Notes under the pieces: model-generated
What the model was told of the DNA's origin: nothing
The model's input: only the letters and a program-made list of their open reading frames with translations
Database searches by the model: none
NCBI RefSeq assembly: GCF_032362555.1
Contig: NC_083517.1
Coordinates: 10,498,001-10,562,000 of the forward strand
Source: Amyelois transitella
Taxonomy: Eukaryota > Arthropoda > Insecta > Lepidoptera > Pyralidae
DNA length: 64,000 nt
Reading direction: 5' to 3'
Translations under genes and position numbers: made by a program
Shown here: one piece after another, positions 1-10,383 of the stretch
How the letters are laid out: the number at the start of each line of letters is the position of its first letter
How positions within the stretch are numbered: position 1 is the stretch's first letter

Positions 1-140
1 CTAAAATAGCGACTTTGTTTTATACTATGTAGTGATTATGTTGGCGATATTTTTCCAAGATTGAATTTTCACGATTTATTGTAGACAAAAGTTGCGCCGA
101 TGGGCACCTGCTATTTGATACAGGTAGTTATACCATGTTA

Positions 141-405
141 TACATACATACGTATAATCTCGTCTATATCCCTTGTGTGGTAGACAAAACTTATAGTCTT
201 GAAAATACTGATAGGTCACGTTCAGATGGCTTCCTGATAGAATTGAGATTCATATAAAGAGATAAGTTGCTAGCCCGTCGCCTAAAAGAAGTATCCCAAG
301 TTTATCAGCTTATCCCTTAGTCGCCTTTTCCGACATCCATGGGAAAGAGATGAAGTAGACTTATTCTTTTTTCAATTGGTGCCGTGTGGGTCCCGGCACC
401 AATAG
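141..405 (-). repeat. (ATGT)n-tail interspersed repeat, family A, near full length
   Basis: The copy starts with a short CATA tract, runs through CGTCTATATCCCTTG and GTAGACA, then GTTGCTAGCCC and GACATCCATGGGAAAGAG, and ends at GTGCCG..CGGCACC. The same ~260-bp unit recurs about twenty times in this window in both orientations. The tail (CATA on plus, TATG on minus) suggests a retroposed LINE/SINE 3' end read on the minus strand. The class is inferred; the repetition is seen directly. Confidence 0.8.
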
Positions 406-825
406 GAAAAATCCCTCCCTAATCATCCCTCTTATCCTACCTTTTATATGGATTCGGTACAGCATGTTATTCTAATTCAAAAAAACCTCTGTAAATATTC
501 TTCACGCACATGCGTGGTCTAACAATTTGATGGTCATTGCTCGCCCTACTTAGCAACAAGTGAACCGGGCACTATGTATGTATGTATGTAACCAGTATCT
601 CAATGTACGAAGTTGAAACGTTAAATCAATTTCAAACGTAGTGAACTTTGGCATTTAGTAAATAACATAGACCGAGTTACTTGTACTATGGAATCTCATC
701 TTTCCAACTGATATTATATAATGCGAAAGAAATTGTCTGTTTGTTGTCTCTTCAAGCGTTATCTTCTGCACCAATCTTCTTGAAATTTTACATATACATA
801 ATTAATACTCTGGAGAAGACTCTTA

Positions 826-980
826 ATTCCGGTAAAAACTTAAGTTCCCGTGGGATTTGCAAAAAAACCTGTATTCTTTTGTAGGTGGCGGTAAATTCGC
901 GTGGGTAAGTGGCGCTAAATTCGCGTGGGTAGGTGGCGCTACAATCGCGCGGGCGTAGCTGCGGTTTACAGCTAGTAAAT
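826..980 (+). repeat. Helitron-like fragment with GTAGGTGGCGCTAAATT subrepeats
   Basis: The segment contains ATTCCGGTAAAAAC, then three imperfect ~23-30-bp tandem copies of GTAGGTGGCGSTAAATTCGC, and ends in GCGGGCGTAGCTGCGG..CAGCTAG. The GC-rich end followed by CTAG fits a Helitron-like 3' end. A second copy with a similar subrepeat block lies at 37960-38220. Confidence 0.55.
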
Positions 981-995
981 GATTTAGTGTATTAC

Positions 996-1115
996 ATACA
1001 TACATACATAAATAAAATCACGCATCTTTCCCGGAGGGGTAGGCAGAGACTACCTCTTTCCACTTGCCACGATCTCTCAACGATTAAGTGTATTATGTAT
1101 GACAATAGCAACTAA
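996..1115 (-). repeat. LINE 3' end, family B, with (CATA)n tract
   Basis: After a CATACATACATA tract comes AATCACGCATCTTTCCCGGA, GGGGTAGGCAGAGACTACCT and CCACTTGCCACGATCTC. This is the reverse complement of a recurrent 3' end whose other strand reads as a decayed reverse-transcriptase C-terminus (see 1190-1707). Other copies are at 23582, 36480, 38681 and 46117. Confidence 0.7.
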
Positions 1116-1189
1116 AAGGGCGTCGGTAGTCGGTTAAATTGTCCTTATAATAAAAAGAGTGATGCACAGAAAGGCAAAGGTTCAAATCC

Positions 1190-1707
1190 TACATTACCCT
1201 ATTCAGGATCGTGATCACAGTCTGACTCCAGGCTCTTCTCCAGAAAGGGAGAAGTCGCAGTTGATACAAACAGCAGGAGAATGATAAGGCTATCAATGAG
1301 CTTCTTAACACATTAGGTACTCGAGTTGAGAATGTCTCACCTAGCAAAACAATTTGGGGATTCCCGAAAAGTAAACTAAAGGAAAAACATTATTTTTAAA
1401 GTTCATACTAAAGCCTTCAGACCCTGCACACCCTGGCGACACAATTACTAAATCAGTTCAAGGCCAGATTGAGGTCTACCTCTGAATAAATAATCGAAAT
1501 ACTAATTGCTGGGACTGGTGGAGTGGGAAGGCCTAGACGAACGTACCTTGGATCAAATCGGAGACGTTCTAGCTAAAGGTCGACGCGAGATTGCATTAAG
1601 AGAGTTATGAATGTGAATGAAGCGAAAGAAGTATGCAGGGATCGTGGCAAACGGAAAGTTGTAGTCTCTGCCTACCTCTCCGAGAAAGAAGCGTGATTTA
1701 TGAATGT
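1190..1707 (+). mobile_element. Decayed LINE fragment (family B, C-terminal coding remnant)
   Basis: The plus strand can be read in pieces as GRPRRTYLDQ, then [18 protein letters not shown] and VVSAYLSEKEA, followed by a GTGATTTATGAATG tail. Such a [RK]-TYLDQ..DR-W..-VSA ending is typical of RTE/CR1-type LINE proteins in Lepidoptera; clade assignment is tentative. The reading frame is broken and most of the element is missing. There is no host gene in 1-3900. Confidence 0.5.
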
Positions 1708-1708
1708 A

Positions 1709-1986
1709 CTAGCTGTGCTCGCGACTTCGTCCGCGTGGAATAGTTATTTAAGGGCATCATTGAAGCCCTCAAGGATGAATAATTTTCCGTTTTTTTTTTT
1801 CACATTTTCCATTATTTCTTCGCTCCTTATAGTTGCAGCGTGATGTTATATAGCCTAAAGCCTCCCTCGATATATGGTCTATTCAACACAAAAAGAATTT
1901 AATTTTTCAATTCGAACCAGTAGCTCCTGGGATTAGCGCGTTCAAACAAACAAACAAACTCTTCACCTTTATAATATTAGTATATA
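1709..1986 (-). mobile_element. Non-autonomous Helitron (Lep1-like)
   Basis: On the minus strand the element begins near TATACTAATATTATAAAG and ends CGCGGACGAAGTCGCGAG..CAGCTAG, the CTAG terminus of Helitrons. The middle carries GAACGCGCTAATC and ATGGTC-type segments shared with copies at 9162, 9492 and 38231. No coding capacity is seen, so a partner would have to supply the Rep/helicase. Confidence 0.75.
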
Positions 1987-2005
1987 TGTATATATATAGA
2001 TGTAA

Positions 2006-2105
2006 GTACGCCGTAGAATTTCCACTACGATGTAGCAGCTAAGCTACGTCGTAGCACTTGCTACGGTAGCGGTGCTACATCGTAGCAACTGCTACGGCGT
2101 AGACT
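2006..2105. repeat. CTACG/CGTAG-rich imperfect hairpin
   Basis: About ten CTACG or CGTAG words occur in 100 bp. Longer complementary arms are present: CTACGATGTAGCA (2025-2037) pairs with TGCTACATCGTAG (2072-2084), and TACGCCGTAG near 2007 pairs with CTACGGCGTA near 2092. No gene or known element explains it. Confidence 0.7.
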
Positions 2106-2253
2106 GTGAGCTACGATGGAGGCACATACCAATACGAATTTCGCTTGTCTCTTTAAAATTTTAGTACAGACTAACTGTTGTCCGCGGCTCCGCCCGCGTC
2201 TTTTTTTGCGTAACCTATGGAAACTGCAATTATCCAAACCTATAATAGTACAT

Positions 2254-2537
2254 AACATAACATATAATCACGTCTGCCTCTACCGGGGCAGACAGAGCCA
2301 ACAATCATCAATAGACTGAAAGGCCACGCTCAGCCGCTTGATTCTCAAAATAAATACCTTATAAACTTGGGATTCTTCTTTCAGGCGATGGGCTGACAAC
2401 CCGTCACTATTTGAATCTCAATTCTATCATTAAGCCAAACCGCTGAACGTGGCCTATCAGTCTTTTCAAGACTGTTGGCTCTGTCTACCCCGCAAGGGAT
2501 ATACACGTGACTATACGTACATATGTATGTATGTAAA
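2254..2537. repeat. Fold-back pair of family A repeats
   Basis: A partial copy in one orientation (CACGTCTGCC..GGGGCAGACAGAGCC) is followed by a longer copy in the other (GGCGATGGGCTGAC..TCTACCCCGCAAGGGATA). The tail sequences point outward with CATA/TATG tracts at both ends, so a transcript could fold back on itself. A similar fold-back lies at 29376-29756. Confidence 0.65.
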
Positions 2538-2774
2538 GCTCTAAAGCTCTCGGAAGCTCCGGTGCTGATCGCCTGACCGAGTTATTATTGATTTTGTTCC
2601 TGTTCAACTGTAATAGTTAACGGTAGCAAAAATGGCGGACCTGTCCCAATTTTGTAATCACTACATAATGTTATAAAGTCTACATATATTATATTTTCTC
2701 TGTTTGCGCTTATCTCGGAGTGTTATGGACAGATTTTCTTCCTGTTTGGAATGTTGCAATGAGGTTTTTTTGAG

Positions 2775-2936
2775 GAAGGTTTATGTCTATATGCTGCAGT
2801 GTAGTTTGTTACGCCGCTTCTGTGTGTAGACACATGCGCTTTGGAAGCGGTAGTAAATAAAATAAGATTTGAGTTATGTGACGTCAATAAGTAATACCTC
2901 GGATCTAATTTTGGAAAATAAATCTATTCTATTCTA
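2775..2936 (+). repeat. SINE-like repeat family C with (TTCTA)n tail
   Basis: The unit holds GCTGCAGTGTAGTTTGTTAC, GCGCTTTGGAAGCGG, TATGTGACGTCAATAAGT and AATAAATCTATTCTATTCTA. It recurs at 23230, 27465 and 62745 (+) and at 28803 and 37385 (-), always ending in the pentamer-like TTCTA tail. That is a retroposon-type 3' end. Confidence 0.7.
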
Positions 2937-2964
2937 TAAATGTTACCCGTGCGAAGACGGCTCG

Positions 2965-3157
2965 CTAGTCTTACTAATATTATACGAGTAAATGCGAAAG
3001 TTTGTTAGTATAGATGATTGTTAATCTTTCACGCTAAAACTACTGAACCGAATACGATGAAATTTCGTAGGTAGCCGAAGGCCCAAAATAACATATAGGC
3101 TACTTTTTATCCCGCGGGATTGATTCCACGCGGACGAAGTCGCGGGCGACCTCTAGT
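2965..3157 (+). mobile_element. Helitron-like element, second subfamily
   Basis: Begins near TACTAATATTATACGAGTAAA, contains CTACTGAACCGAATACGATG and ends in CGCGGACGAAGTCGCGGGCG..CTCTAG. The same subfamily makes the inverted pair at 35470-35843 and decayed copies at 22440, 48894 and 49296. Confidence 0.7.
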
Positions 3158-3328
3158 TAAATATATTTGAAAGACATACATACGAGTCTTATTACTCTCT
3201 TGAATCATTAATTAACCTCACTATTAAAAAAAAACGGCATCAATATCCTTATATAGCGTCAACCTACCTATAATAGATCGTCAAAAAAAAAACTAAAATC
3301 AAATCGTACTCATACATACTTAAAAACA

Positions 3329-3585
3329 TGCATACATACATATTGTCACGTCTATATCCCTTGCGGGGTAGACAGAGCCAACAGGCTTGAAAAGACTGAA
3401 TGGCAACGTTCAGCTATTTGGCTTAATGATAGAATTGAGATTCAAATAGTGACAGGTTGCTAGCCCATCGCCTTACCAACCCAAGTTTGTAAGCCTATCC
3501 CTTAGTCGCCTTTTACGACATCCATGAGAAAGAGATGGAGTGGTCCTATTCTTTTTGTATTGGTGCCGGGAACCACACGGCACCA
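3329..3585 (-). repeat. (ATGT)n-tail repeat, family A, full length
   Basis: CATACATACATATTG precedes CACGTCTATATCCCTTGCGG; the far end is GGTGCCGGGAACCACACGGCAC. All internal blocks of the family are present with few differences from the copies at 34272 and 36724, so it is a fairly recent copy. Confidence 0.8.
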
Positions 3586-3789
3586 CATACTTAAAAATCG
3601 GACTAAAAATGCCAGAGATACATGCCGTAACAATCATTTTAAAAAATACAATCGCAATGAGAACGTCCTTATATTTTTTTTAAAACAGTTAACAAACAAA
3701 TCCACTTACGTAATTTTGTTTCTTATATTTATCATTCTCGATGTTCTCTGTGTACATTAATTAGTTAATTAATAAATAATATATATATT

Positions 3790-3927
3790 TATTTATTCAG
3801 TAGGTCTGAGAATCGGCTAACATCTATTTTTCATACCCCTTAGTAATATGGTATGCCTCTAACCTAAAAATTATTTATATTGCAAAACAACGAAACAACG
3901 TTTGCCGGGACAAGTAGTATATATATA
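3790..3927 (+). mobile_element. 3' part of a Helitron-like repeat (family D), cut by an LTR element
   Basis: GTAGGTCTGAGAATCGGCTAA, TTTTTCATACCCCTTAG and AACGTTTGCCGGGACAAG match the repeat at 22850-23110 and, inverted, at 36070-36295. The LTR retrotransposon begins directly after it within a TATATA run. Confidence 0.6.
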
Positions 3928-4291
3928 TGTAATGAAATGACATTTCATCTTTTCAAATTTGCCGCGCTTCGCGCGTTTAGATAGTTTATCTGTGGCGTGG
4001 AGAGAATTGAAGGGGGATGTAATGGCGGATGATGTTAAGATTATTGTGTACATAAATGTTATAAAAAATTAGTTTTGGAAAGATAAACGAAAGGATATAG
4101 TTGAGGAATCGATATTAGTGAACTTTAAATGTCGTTTCTTTGTATTTTCAGGTGAGATATAAGTGTAATTGTCATAGGTAAACAATAATTATTGTGATAT
4201 TATAAAAGCGTGTTAAAATAAAACAAAACTTTGTATTTTCAGAGAAACAATTTGTGGTTTATTTTGAAAATCCTCAATAATATATCTTATA
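3928..4291 (+). repeat. 5' LTR of the Ty3/gypsy element
   Basis: It begins TGTAATGAAATGACATTTC and ends AATAATATATCTTATA. It matches 8597-8960 along its full length on inspection, including the CGCGCTTCGCGCG palindrome near its start. The A+T-rich 3' half with AATAAAACAAAAC is a plausible R region. Confidence 0.93.
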
Positions 4292-4319
4292 AAACGACAT
4301 TTTCGTTAACTAAAAGAAA

Positions 4320-5441
4320 ATGGACCGGCTGCAATTTGAGTTTACGATGATAGCCTCCAATGATGGCAAAAGTAATGTATTAGCCATAACCTCAATATCT
4401 ACGGAAGAGGGAAAATGTTATGTTTTACCTGATGAGCTGCAGCCGGTGATTCATCATACATATATTGTTAAAATGAACATTTTTTCAAAAATAAAGAATA
4501 GCATAAAGAAAAGGCATCAAAGTAGAAAGATATGGATAAAATTGGATGAAGACCAAAAGAAAGCATACATAGACGAGGAAGGTAATATACAATTTCATGA
4601 TCAATATTTGGAAGAAATGATTATAAAACAACCAAGAAACAAAGATGATAATTTGCAACAAATCTTGGAAAAATTAATAGAAAGTACAACAAAAAAAGAA
4701 AATCAACATAACTTAAAAAATATTTCAGAGAAATTCATTATTGAAAAATTCACAAGCAAGAATTCTAATGCAATGCAATGGATAGAGAAATTTGAAAAAG
4801 AGTGTGAACGCTTCAATATTTCAAAAGATGAAACAAAAATAGAAATATTGAGGTTGTTTATGGAAAAGTCTTGTTTGGATTGGTATAGCTCGATGGCCAT
4901 GAAACTAACAATAAATTCAGAATGGAATGAATGGAAACATACATTTTTAGAAACTTTTAAGAATCAAGGATGGGACATGGTCACATATGCATTTGCATTC
5001 CGGTATAAAGAAGGACTGTTAATTGATTATGCTTTAAAAAAAGAACGGCTTATACTAGACATAAACAAATCGATAGACTCCAAAACAATGATAGATCTTA
5101 TTGCAACAGGCTTACCTGGGTTTATCTTAAATAAGTTAAATAGGGACGAGCTCAACAACACAACTGATTTGTTCAATGAGATAAGAAAATATGAAAGTAT
5201 GATGTACAAGAAGAACCCAACTACAATACGGAGTGGTACATTCCTTCAAAGAAATAAAACAAATGAAAAAAAGCCATGCAAGACTTGTGAATCTTTAGAT
5301 AAAGGAATTAGATATCATCCAGAGGAGACATGCTGGTTCAAGAAAAATAAAATTGAATCTGAAAAGATTTTTAAAGCTAGAAATGTAAATAATAACTCGA
5401 TTATTGAAGTAGATATGAATACTGATAAAAAAAACGAGTAA
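4320..5441 (+). CDS. gag-like region of the Ty3/gypsy element (fossil)
   Basis: An open frame of about 370 residues starts 29 bp after the 5' LTR. Its middle (MQWIEKFEKECERF, WNEWKHTFLETF, around residues 150-210) resembles the capsid-like retrotransposon gag domain. A C-terminal Cys/His cluster (CKTCES..HPEETCW, ~330-350) looks like a variant zinc knuckle. The code is strongly A-rich, unlike the host exons. It belongs to the mobile element and not to the host. Confidence 0.8.
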   Translation: MDRLQFEFTMIASNDGKSNVLAITSISTEEGKCYVLPDELQPVIHHTYIVKMNIFSKIKNSIKKRHQSRKIWIKLDEDQKKAYIDEEGNIQFHDQYLEEMIIKQPRNKDDNLQQILEKLIESTTKKENQHNLKNISEKFIIEKFTSKNSNAMQWIEKFEKECERFNISKDETKIEILRLFMEKSCLDWYSSMAMKLTINSEWNEWKHTFLETFKNQGWDMVTYAFAFRYKEGLLIDYALKKERLILDINKSIDSKTMIDLIATGLPGFILNKLNRDELNNTTDLFNEIRKYESMMYKKNPTTIRSGTFLQRNKTNEKKPCKTCESLDKGIRYHPEETCWFKKNKIESEKIFKARNVNNNSIIEVDMNTDKKNE

Positions 5442-5488
5442 GTACACCATTAATCAAAATCAAGCTTTTATTAGAAAATAAACTAGAG

Positions 5489-8400
5489 GTGAGTGGCATT
5501 TATGATTCAGGCTCACAGATCTCTTTAATAAATTCAAGGCTGATCAAAGTAAAAGGAAAAAAAGATAACTTGAATATAGCATACATGAAAACGGTTAATG
5601 GTGTGAAGAAGACGGATGGCTTGATTACAATAAAAATAAAAATATTTGATTTGGAGGACGATGTGGATGTTTACATAGTAGAGAATGAAGATTTTGATGA
5701 TTTTATAATCGGATTGGATATGATAAAGAAATTCAAACTTACTCAAAATGAGGACTTACAGATAGAACAAAAGAAAATAACAAATAATATAGACAGAATG
5801 TCTAAAGATAGCAAAAATGAAGAAAATAATGTAAAAACGTTTGCAATAAATTTCAATGAACACATAGAAACAGAAGAATTTGTAAGTATGACAGATCATT
5901 TGGATAATGAAAAGAAAATTGAAATAGAAAAAATTATACAGGAATATAAAACAATTTTCGCTAAGGACAAGTATGATATAGGGTCAGTTAAAAATTATGA
6001 AGCTCATATAGATTTATTAGTAAATAGATACTGTAGCAAAAGGCCATACAGATGCACAGTAAACGATAAATTAGAAATTGAAAAGCAAATATCCATGTTA
6101 CTAAAGAATAATTTAATAGAAGAATCTTACAGTCCCTTCGCTGCTCCGGTAACGATGGCATTTAAAAGAGAAGAAAATAAAAAATCCCGCTTGTGTATAG
6201 ATTTCAGAGAATTAAACAAATTGGTTGTACCACAAGCTCAACCTTTCCCGTTGATAGATGATTTGATAGTTAAAACCAGAAATTGTAAATATTTTACTAC
6301 ACTGGATATAAATTCAGCATTTTGGGCAATACCACTACGGGTAGAAGATAAAAGTAAAACGGGATTTGTCACACAAGATGGCCACTTCCAGTGGACTTGC
6401 CTCCCTTTCGGTTTGAAAACATCACCAGCAATCTTCCAGAGAATTTTAAGTAATATTCTGAGAAAGCACGATCTTACAGGGTACTCTGTGAACTTTATCG
6501 ATGATATTTTGATATACTCAGCCACTTTTGAGGAACATATAAGACACATAAGAAATGTATTAGAGGCAATAATAAAAGAAGGCTTTAGATTGAAGTTTCA
6601 GAAATGTACCTTTGCTTCAGACTCAGTAAAGTACCTAGGCCATGTAATTCAGAGTAATTCAGTAAGACCACTAAAAGATAATTTAATCTCAATAAAACAT
6701 TTTCCAACTCCTAAGACGCAGAAGAATATAAGACAATTTTTGGGAAAAATTAACTTCTATCATGAATACATACCAAGAAGCGCAATTATATTAGATCCGT
6801 TACATAATTTATTAAGAAAAAACGAAAAGTTTGTGTGGTCAGAGAAGTGTGAAGAATCATTTAATGAAATAAAAAGATATTTATGTTCTCAACCTGTGCT
6901 GGAAATATTTGACAATAACTTACCAATAAAAATCTTTACAGATGCATCTTTGGAGGGTATCGGTGCAATATTAAAACAGACACAGCTAGACGGTACAGAC
7001 AAACCAGTGGCATATTTTTCAAAAAAACTGAATGAGTCTCAAAAACGAAAAAAGGCTATATATTTGGAATGTCTTGCTATGAAAGAAGCTGTTAAATATT
7101 GGCAACATTGGCTCATTGGAAAAAAATTCACTATTTATTCAGACCACAAACCTCTAGAGAACATGAATATTAAATGCAGGACAGATGAAGAATTGGGTGA
7201 CCTTACATATTACCTCTCTCAATATGACTTTACAGTAAAATATATACCTGGTAAAGAAAATGTAGAAGCTGACTGTTTGAGCCGCAATCCGGTATTAGAA
7301 TCAGAAGATAACAAAGAGGAACTATTGAAAATAGTCAATTTGATACAATTAAAAGATATAGTGGAAGACCAAGAAAAAAATGAAAGTATAAAAGAAAAGA
7401 AACAAAATCTAATACACAAAAATAAAATCTATTATAAGAAAATAAAGAAAAATGAAAAGATTATCCTCTCAGAAGAATTTAGTAAAAAACTTATAAAAAA
7501 GGTGCATGAAGATTTATGCCATATTGGTATCAGACAATTGCAGAAAAAGATAAGTTCAGTATATACAGCTAAAAACCTAACAAAAAATATCTTAAATATT
7601 TGTAAAACATGTGAAATATGCATAAAAAATAAATCAAGATGTCAAGGAAAGTTTGGATTAATGTCACAACTAGGACCAGCAACAAAACCATTTGAGATAA
7701 TGTCAATGGATACCATCGGTGGCTTTGGAGGATCTAGGTCAACAAAAAAGTACCTACACCTTTTAGTAGACCACTACACCAGATATGCATTTATTGCAAC
7801 CTCAAAAACTCAGAATGCAAATGACTTCATAAAACTTACAAAGAAAGTACTAGAGACAAATGAGATTGGAATAATTCTGACAGATCAATATCCGGGCATC
7901 AATTCAAGAGAATTTAAGCAATATCTACAAGAGAATAACATTACGCTAATATTTACAGCTGTGAATACACCATTCTCGAACGGCCTGAATGAAAGATTGA
8001 ATCAAACAATAGTAAATAAAATAAGATGTAAAATAAATGAAAAAAATAATAAGAGAACATGGACATCAGTAGCAAGAGAATGTATACAGAAATATAATGA
8101 AACAGAACACTCTGTTACAGGTTTTGCACCAAAATATTTACTGGATGGTACAAATGTCAGTATTCTACCGAATGAAATTAAAACAATACACAGCGAAGAC
8201 AAGTGGATTTCTGATAGAAAATTAGCATTAGAAAATACAATCAAATCCCACAAGTACAATAAAAAAAATATTCGATAGAAACAGAAAGATACTAGAATTA
8301 GAGATAGGAGACAGTGTATTTGTAGAAAATGGAAATAGACTAAATAGAAAAAAATTAGATGAATTAATAATAGGCCCTTTCGAGGTGGTAGAGAAAATAT

Positions 8401-8540
8401 CAAACTCCATTTATAAGATTGACACTGGAAACAGAAAAACCGAATCAACTTTATTCCACATAACAAAATTACAACCTGTAACAACAGAAGCTGAGGAGGA
8501 TGAAGAGGAGGAGGAAGAAAACGAATATGAAGAAGATTAG
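5489..8540 (+). CDS. pol region of the Ty3/gypsy element (fossil)
   Basis: The region holds an aspartic protease (YDSGSQISLI near its start), reverse transcriptase (CIDFRELN, then the FIDDILIYS active-site block), RNase H (IFTDASLEGIGA, YSDHKPLE) and integrase. The integrase has an HHCC zinc finger ending CKTCEIC, catalytic Asp blocks SMDTIGG and TDQYPGIN, and the Glu block NGLNERLNQ. The domain order is that of Ty3/gypsy. It follows gag in a different frame, which suits the frameshift that this family commonly uses. It looks almost complete. Confidence 0.9.
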
Positions 8541-8596
8541 AGAACTTATTTATCTACTAGATATATTATTTAGAATTTTCTCTCTTGGGGGGGAGA

Positions 8597-8960
8597 TGTA
8601 ATGAAATGACATTTCATCTTTTCAAATTTGCCGCGCTTCGCGCGTTTAGATAGTTTATCTGTGGCGTGGAGAGAATTGAAGGGGGATGTAATGGCGGATG
8701 ATGTTAAGATTATTGTGTACATAAATGTTATAAAAAATTAGTTTTGGAAAGATAAACGAAAGGATATAGTTGAGGAATCGATATTAGTGAACTTTAAATG
8801 TCGTTTCTTTGTATTTTCAGGTGAGATATAAGTGTAATTGTCATAGGTAAACAATAATTATTGTGATATTATAAAAGCGTGTTAAAATAAAACAAAACTT
8901 TGTATTTTCAGAGAAACAATTTGTGGTTTATTTTGAAAATCCTCAATAATATATCTTATA
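8597..8960 (+). repeat. 3' LTR of the Ty3/gypsy element
   Basis: Direct repeat of 3928-4291. It is preceded by a G-rich polypurine tract and followed by a TA microsatellite (8961-8992) that blurs the insertion border. Confidence 0.93.
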
Positions 8961-9161
8961 TATATATATGTCCTTATATATATATATATATCTCGAAGTG
9001 GGCCCCAGGTGCAACGACATGATATAACACACGCTCCCGTTGTCCCGTGACGTCAGTTTAATTAAAACCGCCGTTGTGGCTTGCGGGAACAGGGATCTTC
9101 ATTAAACTCACAAAAGGACCTTTATGGTTGATTGGCGTGTGTACAATTCAGGGATCGCAAT

Positions 9162-9372
9162 CTATACTAATAATATAAAGCTGAAGAGTTTGTTTGTTTG
9201 AACGCGCTTATCTCTGGAAATACTGGTTCAAATTTTTGTGTTGAATAGACCATTTATCGAGGAATGTTTTAGGCTATATAATATCACGCTGCAACTACAT
9301 GCACAATAAATGAAGAAATAATGGAAAATAACTTTTTCACGCGGACGAAGTCGCGGGCACAGCGAGTTTGAA
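9162..9372 (+). mobile_element. Non-autonomous Helitron (Lep1-like), slightly shortened
   Basis: Starts TCTATACTAATAATATAAAG, carries GAGTTTGTTTGTTTGAACGC and TTTATCGAGGAATG, and ends CGCGGACGAAGTCGCGGGCA. It is the same subfamily as 1709-1986 and faces the copy at 9492-9747 in opposite orientation, about 120 bp away. Confidence 0.75.
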
Positions 9373-9491
9373 AATAATAATGCAACCTCATTTGTTTAAC
9401 AATAGTAATGGCTGGTAATTGACGCTGAAATAGATGTAAAAAAAAAAGAAAATAAAAATTTGATTTGTTTTTAGTGCATAATTATTATGAT

Positions 9492-9747
9492 ACTAGCTGT
9501 GCCCGAGACTTCGTCCGCGTGAAATAGTTATTTTGGGCATCATTGAAGCCCTCAAGGATGAATAACTTTTTACATTTTCCATTATTTCTTTGCTCCTTAT
9601 AGCTGTAGCGTGATGTTATATAGCCAAAAGCCTTCCTCGATAAATGGTCTATTTAACACAAAAATAATTCTTCAATTTAAACCAGTAGTTCCCGAGATTA
9701 GCGCGTTCAAACAAACAAACTCTTCAGCTTTATAACATTAGTATAGA
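9492..9747 (-). mobile_element. Non-autonomous Helitron (Lep1-like)
   Basis: On the minus strand it runs from CTATACTAATGTTATAAAGC to GCGGACGAAGTCTCGGGCAC and AGCTAG. The internal ATGATGCCC and CCTTGAGGGCTTC blocks match the other copies. It is head-out relative to the neighbour at 9162. Confidence 0.75.
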
Positions 9748-9893
9748 TAGATATATATATCGCGAAAGTTGTATTGATTATTTGTTAACTCTTCAGTTAC
9801 ACAACTGCACCGAATCCAACGTAATTTGGTACAAATATAGTTTACATGTAAAAGGATACGAACTCCTTTTTTGTTTCTTTTGTTTTTTTTTTG

Positions 9894-10112
9894 AGGGCCT
9901 TAGTAGCGCAGCGGTAGTGCGCTTGTCTGTGTGCCACTTGGTCCCGGGTTCGAATCCCGGTCAACGCATGATGGGAAACGAACTTTCTCTGATTGGCCTG
10001 AGTCTTGGATGTTTTTTATATAAGTATTTATTATCAAATATATGGTATCGTTGAGTTAGTATCTCGTAACACAAGCCGCGAATTTACTTCGAGGCTAACT
10101 CAATCTGTGTCA
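9894..10112 (+). repeat. tRNA-headed SINE
   Basis: The head GGCCTTAGTAGCGCAGCGG with GGTTCGAATCC gives the A- and B-box of an RNA polymerase III promoter. The body CTCTGATTGGCCTGAGTC and GTTAGTATCTCGTAACACAA is shared with copies at 45754 (+), 23714 (-) and 51632 (-). The tRNA-like part cannot form a full tRNA, so it is a SINE and not a tRNA gene. Confidence 0.85.
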
Positions 10113-10383
10113 TTTGTCCGGTATATACTTATTTATTTATTTACTTTTTTGCCAATTCTTAGGGGAAAGTTTAACACGAGCAAAGCTGCGGACTACAGCC
10201 CTAGTTTTCACTCCCCGTGTAATAAAGTATGTGTAATATAACCAACAAATGCACTGCCATTTGGAACCGTTTCAAAAAGGTCAACTTACTCGAGCGTCTG
10301 ACCTTCTGGAATAATCGCACTAAAATAAACACGAGATAGATAAATAAGAATAAAACAAATTAAACAATATATTATAAACAATA

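Larger units (their letters stand above)
3928..8960 (+). mobile_element. Ty3/gypsy LTR retrotransposon, young and nearly whole
   Basis: A 5.0-kb element has two direct 364-bp LTRs that look identical by eye, so the insertion is recent. Between them are a gag-like region and a pol region in the order protease, reverse transcriptase, RNase H, integrase, which defines Ty3/gypsy. A G-rich polypurine tract (8587-8596) precedes the 3' LTR. No envelope-like gene is seen. The terminal dinucleotide is not the usual CA, and both flanks are TA runs, so the target duplication cannot be read. The element looks whole or carries at most about one break. Confidence 0.93.

Noticed and set aside
8002-8484. 160-codon minus-strand frame
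   Set aside because: It is the antisense of the A-rich end of the Ty3/gypsy pol region and has Phe/Leu/Ile composition expected from that.
9894-9975. tRNA gene (A and B boxes)
   Set aside because: The same head with the same long non-tRNA body recurs four times in both orientations; acceptor-stem pairing is lacking, so these are SINE heads.
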